From contig JAZNIU010000050.1 of assembly GCA_045577655.1 (NCBI GenBank), forward strand, positions 1-27,690: a stretch of DNA of 27,690 nucleotides. The letters are read 5' to 3'. The position numbers and the translations under genes are program-made. This DNA is from RGIG7450 sp045577655 (lineage in GTDB: Bacteria; Bacillota; Clostridia; RUG12999). Positions 23,358-27,690 of the stretch are shown here, in pieces (the stretch's first letter is position 1; the number at the start of each line of letters is the position of its first letter). Under the pieces are notes generated by a model that saw nothing but the letters and a program-made list of their open reading frames with translations, was not told where the DNA came from and made no database searches.

Positions 23358-24389
23358 ATGAAAGAAATGCTGGCAAAAATCAAAGAATCGGCTCAGCAGG
23401 AGATTAGTGCGGCCTGCACTGCCGAAAATGCTCTTTTAGAGCTTGAAAATTTAAGGATAAAATATCTTGGTAAAAAAGGCGAACTCACCGCTGTTTTAAG
23501 AGGTATGGGCTCTTTGTCTGCCGAAGAAAGACCGGTTATTGGCGGTCTGGCAAACGAGGTGAGAGCATTCATTGAAAGTGCGCTTGAAAGTGCAAAAAAA
23601 GAAATGGAAGCAGGCCTTGCAGAGAAAAAGCTTAAACAAGAGGTTATAGATGTTACCATGCCCGGCAAAAAGGAAATGGGCGGCAGACTTCATCCTACAG
23701 CTCAGATTCTGGAAGAAATCAAAGATATTTTCATAGGTCTCGGATTTGAAATTGCAGAAGGACCGGACGTTGAGCTTGACTATTACAACTTTGAAGCACT
23801 CAATATCCCAAAAGACCATCCCGCAAGAGACACTCAGGACACTTTTTATATAAACGAAAACACAGTGCTCAGAACACAGACCTCGCCGATGCAGGTTCGT
23901 GTTATGGAACAGAAAAAACCGCCTATCAGAATTCTTGCACCGGGCAGAGTTTACCGCAGCGACGCGGTTGATGCAACACACAGCCCTGTTTTCCACCAGA
24001 TTGAAGGACTTGTTGTGGACAAAGGTGTAACAATGGCAGACCTTAAAGGAACACTCGACCTTTTTGCAAAAAAACTTTACGGGGAAGACACAGTAGTAAG
24101 ATTCAGACCCCACCATTTCCCGTTCACCGAACCTTCTGCAGAAATGGATATTCGTTGTTTCAACTGCGGAGGCAAAGGTTGCCGTCTTTGTAAAAACGAG
24201 GGCTGGATAGAAATTTTAGGTGCCGGTATGGTTCACCCCAAAGTTCTTGAAACCTGCGGTATTGACCCGGAAGTGTACAGCGGTTTTGCTTTCGGTCTCG
24301 GACTTGAAAGAATAGTTATGAGAAGATTTGACATAAAAGACCTGCGACTGTTTTTTGAAAATGATGTCAGGTTCTTAAAACAGTTTTGA
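23358..24389 (+). CDS. pheS: Phenylalanyl-tRNA synthetase alpha subunit
   Basis: Catalytic subunit of the alpha2-beta2 synthetase that charges tRNA-Phe. The 343-residue protein has an N-terminal coiled-coil arm (about 1-95) that contacts the tRNA, then the class II core. Motif 2 elements RDTQDTFYI and LRTQTSPMQ lie around 157-179, and motif 3 GFAFGLGLER at 309-318. A C267-x2-C270-x4-C275-x2-C278 cluster is also seen in other Firmicute PheS. AAAGGAGA precedes the ATG. The gene is controlled by the upstream T-box. Confidence 0.98.
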   Translation: MKEMLAKIKESAQQEISAACTAENALLELENLRIKYLGKKGELTAVLRGMGSLSAEERPVIGGLANEVRAFIESALESAKKEMEAGLAEKKLKQEVIDVTMPGKKEMGGRLHPTAQILEEIKDIFIGLGFEIAEGPDVELDYYNFEALNIPKDHPARDTQDTFYINENTVLRTQTSPMQVRVMEQKKPPIRILAPGRVYRSDAVDATHSPVFHQIEGLVVDKGVTMADLKGTLDLFAKKLYGEDTVVRFRPHHFPFTEPSAEMDIRCFNCGGKGCRLCKNEGWIEILGAGMVHPKVLETCGIDPEVYSGFAFGLGLERIVMRRFDIKDLRLFFENDVRFLKQF

Positions 24390-24404
24390 TAGGAGGGTAG
24401 GAAA

Positions 24405-26777
24405 ATGAAAACATCTATAAAATGGCTTAACGATTATACTCCGGTAGAAGATATCGAGTCAAGAGAATTTGCCGAAAAAATGACAATGTCCGGCTCCAAG
24501 GTTGAAGAGATTGTTCAGCAGGGCGAAGAGATAAAAAATGTTGTTGTAGGCAAAATCCTGACTAAAGAAAAACACCCCGATGCAGACAAGCTCTGGGTTT
24601 GCAGCGTTGACGTGGGAGAAGATGCCCGCCAGATTGTTACAGGAGCACAGAACATTGAGGTTGGTCAGCTGGTGCCCGTTGCGCTTCACAAATCAACTCT
24701 TCCGGGTGGAGTGAAAATAACAAAAGGCAAACTTCGCGGCGTGGAATCCTGTGGTATGATGTGTTCGCATGAAGAGCTCGGAATGAGCCTTGGCGACTAT
24801 GCAGGTGCTTGCGAAAACGGTATACTTATTATTCAGGAAGACATCCCGGCGGGAACAGACATAAAAGACGCTCTTTCGCTCAACGAAAGAATTGTTGAGT
24901 TTGAAATAACCTCCAACAGAGCAGACTGCTTCAGCGTTACAGGTCTTGCAAGAGAAGCGGCGGTTACTTTTGGAAGAGAATTAAACATTCCGACGCCTAA
25001 AGTTCGTGGCGGCGCAGATGCTGACGGCGCAGATATTAAACTTACCGTTGAAAACAAAGAGCTTTGCCCGCGATATGCTTACAGAATTGTTAAAAACATA
25101 AAAATAGGTCCGTCGCCCGCATGGATGAAAGAACGACTCAGCTCTGCAGGAGTAAGACCCATCAACAATATTGTTGATATAACAAACTTTGTTATGCTTG
25201 AATTCGGCCAGCCCATGCATGCCTTTGATTTAAGCAATCTTAAAGGCGCCGAAATTGTTGTAAGAAATGCACGTGAGGGTGAAAAAATCACCACACTTGA
25301 CGGCGAAGAAAGAAATCTTGAAACTTCAATGCTTGTTATAGCCGACAGCGAAAAACCTGTAGCTGTGGCAGGCGTTATGGGCGGCGAAAATTCTGAAATA
25401 AAAGAAGATACAAAAACAATTCTTTTTGAATCGGCAAACTTTAACGGTCCGTCCGTCAGAATAACAGGCAAAAAACTTGGTCTTCGTACAGAAGCAAGCA
25501 GCCGTTATGAAAAAGGGCTTGACCCCAACCTTGTCCCCCTTGCGCTTGACAGAGCGTGCGAGCTTGTGGAGCTGCTTGGCGCCGGCGAGGTAACGGATGT
25601 TATAAAAGATGTTCAGGGTGCACCTCGCGTTATGAACAAAATTCCGTTTGATGCGGAAAAGATAAACAGATTCCTTGGAATAGAGCTTGCAGAAAGCGAA
25701 ATGGTGAAAATTCTGAAAGACCTTGGCTGCCTGGTAGAAAACGGAGTTGTAACTCCGCCCACCTACAGAGCCGACCTTGAAGGTTTTGCAGACATTGCGG
25801 AAGAAGTTTTAAGAATTCACGGGTATGACACACTTCCGACAACTCTTCTCCGCGGCGATGCAACAGCGGGCGGCAGAAACTATAAGCAGACACAGTCGCT
25901 CAAAATGAAAAATGTTCTGGTAGGTGCAGGCGGATTTGAAATTCTCACCTATTCTTTCACATCTCCCAAAACATTCGACCTTTTAAAGATTGCCGAAAAT
26001 GACGAAAAACGAAATGTTGTTAAAATTATTAACCCGTTGGGCGAAGAAAACTCTGTTATGAGAACCACAACACTGGGTTCTATGATGGAAATCTTAGCAA
26101 ATAACTACAACAACAGGAACGCTCAGGTAAAACTTTTTGAAATAGGCAAAATCTTTATTCCGCGCGAGGGAGAGCTTCCCTTTGAACCGGAAAAACTGAC
26201 AATCGGTATGTATGGCGGCGTGGACTATTTTGACCTTAAAGGCATGGTGGAAATTCTGGCTGATGCAATGGGAATAAAAACCATGAAATTTTCAAGAGAA
26301 ACAGAAAACCCAAGCTTCCACCCGGGCAGATGCGCCAAGGTTATGATTGGCGGCATTGATGCAGGCGTTATGGGCGAAATTCATCCTGAAGTTGCAAAGA
26401 ACTACGGTGTTTCGGAAAGATGTTATATTGCAGAGATAGACCTTGAAGCTATGCTTGGCGCTATCGACTCTGAAAAAAGGTTTGTTCCAACACCGAAATT
26501 CCCGGCAGTTTCAAGAGACATCGCAATGCTTGTTGACGATGCTCTTCCGGTAGCCGATATTGAAGACACAATCCGCGACGCAGCGGGCAGTCTGCTTGAA
26601 GAGGTGAAACTCTTTGACGTGTATAAAGGCAGCCAGATTGCCGAAGACAAAAAGAGTGTTGCCTACGCTCTTTCTTTCAGAAGCGCAGAAAAAACTTTAA
26701 GCGAAGAAGAGGTTTCTTCGGTTATGGCAAAAGTTCTTAAAATGCTGAGCGAAAAGCTTGGTGCAGAACTCAGATAA
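24405..26777 (+). CDS. pheT: Phenylalanyl-tRNA synthetase beta subunit
   Basis: The 790-residue structural and editing subunit of PheRS. Domains in order are an N-terminal EMAP/OB-type tRNA-binding domain (about 40-150, with the GKI...HPDADKLWVCSVDVG block), the B3/B4 editing domain (about 215-385), B5, a catalytic-like core, and a C-terminal FDX-ACB anticodon-binding domain (about 695-790, with FPAVSRDIAMLVDD just before it and SLLEEVKLFDVYKG within it). Length is standard. GGAGGG precedes the ATG 15 bases after pheS. A strong terminator follows, so pheST forms a closed T-box-controlled operon. Confidence 0.98.
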   Translation: MKTSIKWLNDYTPVEDIESREFAEKMTMSGSKVEEIVQQGEEIKNVVVGKILTKEKHPDADKLWVCSVDVGEDARQIVTGAQNIEVGQLVPVALHKSTLPGGVKITKGKLRGVESCGMMCSHEELGMSLGDYAGACENGILIIQEDIPAGTDIKDALSLNERIVEFEITSNRADCFSVTGLAREAAVTFGRELNIPTPKVRGGADADGADIKLTVENKELCPRYAYRIVKNIKIGPSPAWMKERLSSAGVRPINNIVDITNFVMLEFGQPMHAFDLSNLKGAEIVVRNAREGEKITTLDGEERNLETSMLVIADSEKPVAVAGVMGGENSEIKEDTKTILFESANFNGPSVRITGKKLGLRTEASSRYEKGLDPNLVPLALDRACELVELLGAGEVTDVIKDVQGAPRVMNKIPFDAEKINRFLGIELAESEMVKILKDLGCLVENGVVTPPTYRADLEGFADIAEEVLRIHGYDTLPTTLLRGDATAGGRNYKQTQSLKMKNVLVGAGGFEILTYSFTSPKTFDLLKIAENDEKRNVVKIINPLGEENSVMRTTTLGSMMEILANNYNNRNAQVKLFEIGKIFIPREGELPFEPEKLTIGMYGGVDYFDLKGMVEILADAMGIKTMKFSRETENPSFHPGRCAKVMIGGIDAGVMGEIHPEVAKNYGVSERCYIAEIDLEAMLGAIDSEKRFVPTPKFPAVSRDIAMLVDDALPVADIEDTIRDAAGSLLEEVKLFDVYKGSQIAEDKKSVAYALSFRSAEKTLSEEEVSSVMAKVLKMLSEKLGAELR

Positions 26778-26782
26778 TAAGC

Positions 26783-26814
26783 AAAGCGGTGTGTTAGAGA
26801 ACACGCCGCTTTTT
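26783..26814 (+). terminator. Intrinsic terminator after pheT
   Basis: AAAGCGGTGTGTT (26783-26795), loop AGAG and AACACGCCGCTTT (26800-26812) form a 13-bp stem with one G-T pair, and the T-run completes it. It begins six bases after the pheT stop. Confidence 0.9.
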
Positions 26815-26837
26815 ATATCACAAATTTTAAAAAAATA

Positions 26838-26866
26838 TAGACATTTATTCTGCTTTAATGTATAAT
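26838..26866 (+). promoter_or_regulatory. SigA promoter for the alpha/beta hydrolase gene
   Basis: TAGACA (26838-26843) and a perfect TATAAT (26861-26866) with a 17-base spacer, sited between the pheT terminator and the next start codon. Confidence 0.8.
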
Positions 26867-26887
26867 ATATAGTTAGGGTGATATAAG

Positions 26888-27649
26888 TTGAATACAGTTA
26901 TAGACAAACTTAATATAAACTACGAAACATACGGCGACGGGAAAGATGTGCTTGTTCTTCACGGCTGGGGAGCAAACATAGCAGCAATAAAACCCATTGC
27001 CGACGCACTTTCGCAAAACTTCCGTGTCTGGCTACTGGACCTGCCCGGGTTTGGGGGCAGCGACACCCCCTCTGCCGACTGGGATGTTTACTCTTATGCC
27101 CGGTTTGTAAAAGAATTTGCCGATGCCATGGGCATAACCTCACCCATACTGATTGGCCATTCTTTCGGCGGCAGACTGTCTATAATTCTTGCGGCAAAAA
27201 AAATGCTTTCCTGCCCTAAAATAATTCTTGTTGACAGTGCGGGGATAAAACCCAAACGCGGCGCAGACTATTATATCAAAGTCTACACATATAAAGCAGC
27301 GAAAAAGGTCGCGAAACTTGCCGGGGCTTTCAGCAAAACCCTTGAAAACCGCATAAAACAAAGCTTTGGAAGCGCAGACTACAAAAATGCAAACCCCACA
27401 ATGCGAAACATAATGGTGAAAGTTGTTAATGAAGATTTAACCTACCTTTTAAAAGACATTTCCTGTCCAACACTTCTCATCTGGGGCGAAAAGGACGATG
27501 CCACCCCTCTTTCCGACGCGAAAAAGATGGAACAGCTCATCCCTGATGCAGGCATAGTTTCTTTCCCAAATGCGGGCCACTTTTCCTATCTGGACAATTT
27601 CCCGCAGTTCAGCTTGGTAGTTAACAAATTTCTTGAAAAGGACGTTTGA
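26888..27649 (+). CDS. Alpha/beta-fold hydrolase
   Basis: The 253-residue protein is a cytosolic alpha/beta hydrolase, most similar in layout to esterase/lipase or haloalkane-dehalogenase-like members. The oxyanion region is LVLHGWGAN (22-30), the nucleophile elbow GHSFGG (90-95) with Ser92, the acidic residue probably Asp203 in WGEKDDATPL, and the catalytic His231 in NAGHFSYLDNFP. A helical lid (about 122-185) lies between. Substrate unknown. The start is TTG at 26888, preceded by AGGGTG with a seven-base spacer and no nearby ATG alternative. It has its own promoter and is followed six bases later by another start codon, so a small operon is likely. Confidence 0.88.
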   Translation: MNTVIDKLNINYETYGDGKDVLVLHGWGANIAAIKPIADALSQNFRVWLLDLPGFGGSDTPSADWDVYSYARFVKEFADAMGITSPILIGHSFGGRLSIILAAKKMLSCPKIILVDSAGIKPKRGADYYIKVYTYKAAKKVAKLAGAFSKTLENRIKQSFGSADYKNANPTMRNIMVKVVNEDLTYLLKDISCPTLLIWGEKDDATPLSDAKKMEQLIPDAGIVSFPNAGHFSYLDNFPQFSLVVNKFLEKDV

Positions 27650-27654
27650 CATAT

Positions 27655-27690
27655 ATGATACTTAAAATAATTGCGGCATTTTCCTGTCTG
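27655..27690 (+). CDS. Start of a possible gene with a hydrophobic N-terminus, cut by the window edge
   Basis: An ATG six bases after the hydrolase stop opens a frame reading MILKIIAAFSCL and still open at the right edge. The hydrophobic start suggests a membrane anchor or signal sequence. A purine-rich AAAAGGA lies about 12 bases upstream, which is rather far. Only twelve codons are visible, so no family can be named. Confidence 0.45.
   Translation, partial: MILKIIAAFSCL

Noticed and set aside
23156..23407. An 83-codon rightward open frame across the T-box and pheS start
   Set aside because: It translates the structured leader and terminator and overlaps pheS in another frame. The RNA features explain the region.

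Overview
This window is a compact, mostly plus-strand piece of a bacterial chromosome. It most likely comes from an anaerobic, low-to-mid GC Firmicute of class Clostridia. The evidence is a Phe T-box upstream of pheST, consensus-like SigA promoters, strong AGGAGG ribosome binding sites, the order obgE-nadD-yqeK-LCP-rsfS-leuS, a formate-tetrahydrofolate ligase, an Fe-S (class I) fumarase beta subunit, and a DUF5685/J-domain pair I associate with clostridia. The genus cannot be read from the sequence. I see no prophage, IS element, CRISPR array, rRNA or tRNA.

Layout. 1-350: the start of a leftward SLOG-family gene, then a divergent intergenic region with two promoters. 351-11263: a long rightward run of fumarase beta subunit, SDR oxidoreductase, obgE, nadD, yqeK, an LCP cell-wall ligase, rsfS, leuS, a ComEA-like protein, mnmE and tsaD. 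Many junctions overlap by 1-4 bp. The run is mostly translation and ribosome maturation, with NAD and cell-wall synthesis. 11264-11416: a gap with four DnaA-box-like 9-mers in one orientation. 11417-13087: fhs. 13120-13593: a leftward acyl-CoA thioesterase with its own promoter and terminator. 13673-19229: rightward genes for two translationally coupled flavoproteins, two coupled zinc-ribbon membrane proteins and a MATE transporter. 19237-20394: the leftward rpsF-ssb-rpsR operon, with a consensus promoter and a terminator. 20437-23040: DUF5685 protein, J-like Cys-rich protein and AI-2E-family permease. 23044-26814: promoter, Phe T-box, pheS, pheT and terminator. 26838-27690: an alpha/beta hydrolase and the first codons of another gene.

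How it fits together. Most genes are housekeeping: tRNA charging (leuS, pheST), tRNA modification (mnmE, tsaD), ribosome maturation and silencing (obgE, rsfS), ribosomal proteins with SSB, NAD synthesis (nadD), C1 metabolism (fhs) and cell-wall polymer attachment (LCP). The least explained material is the DnaA-box-like cluster before fhs, the DUF5685 protein with two Asp-rich motifs and its partner (an HPD-less J-like domain with a nine-cysteine tail), and the coupled zinc-ribbon membrane proteins. I found no clear defence system or biosynthetic cluster.
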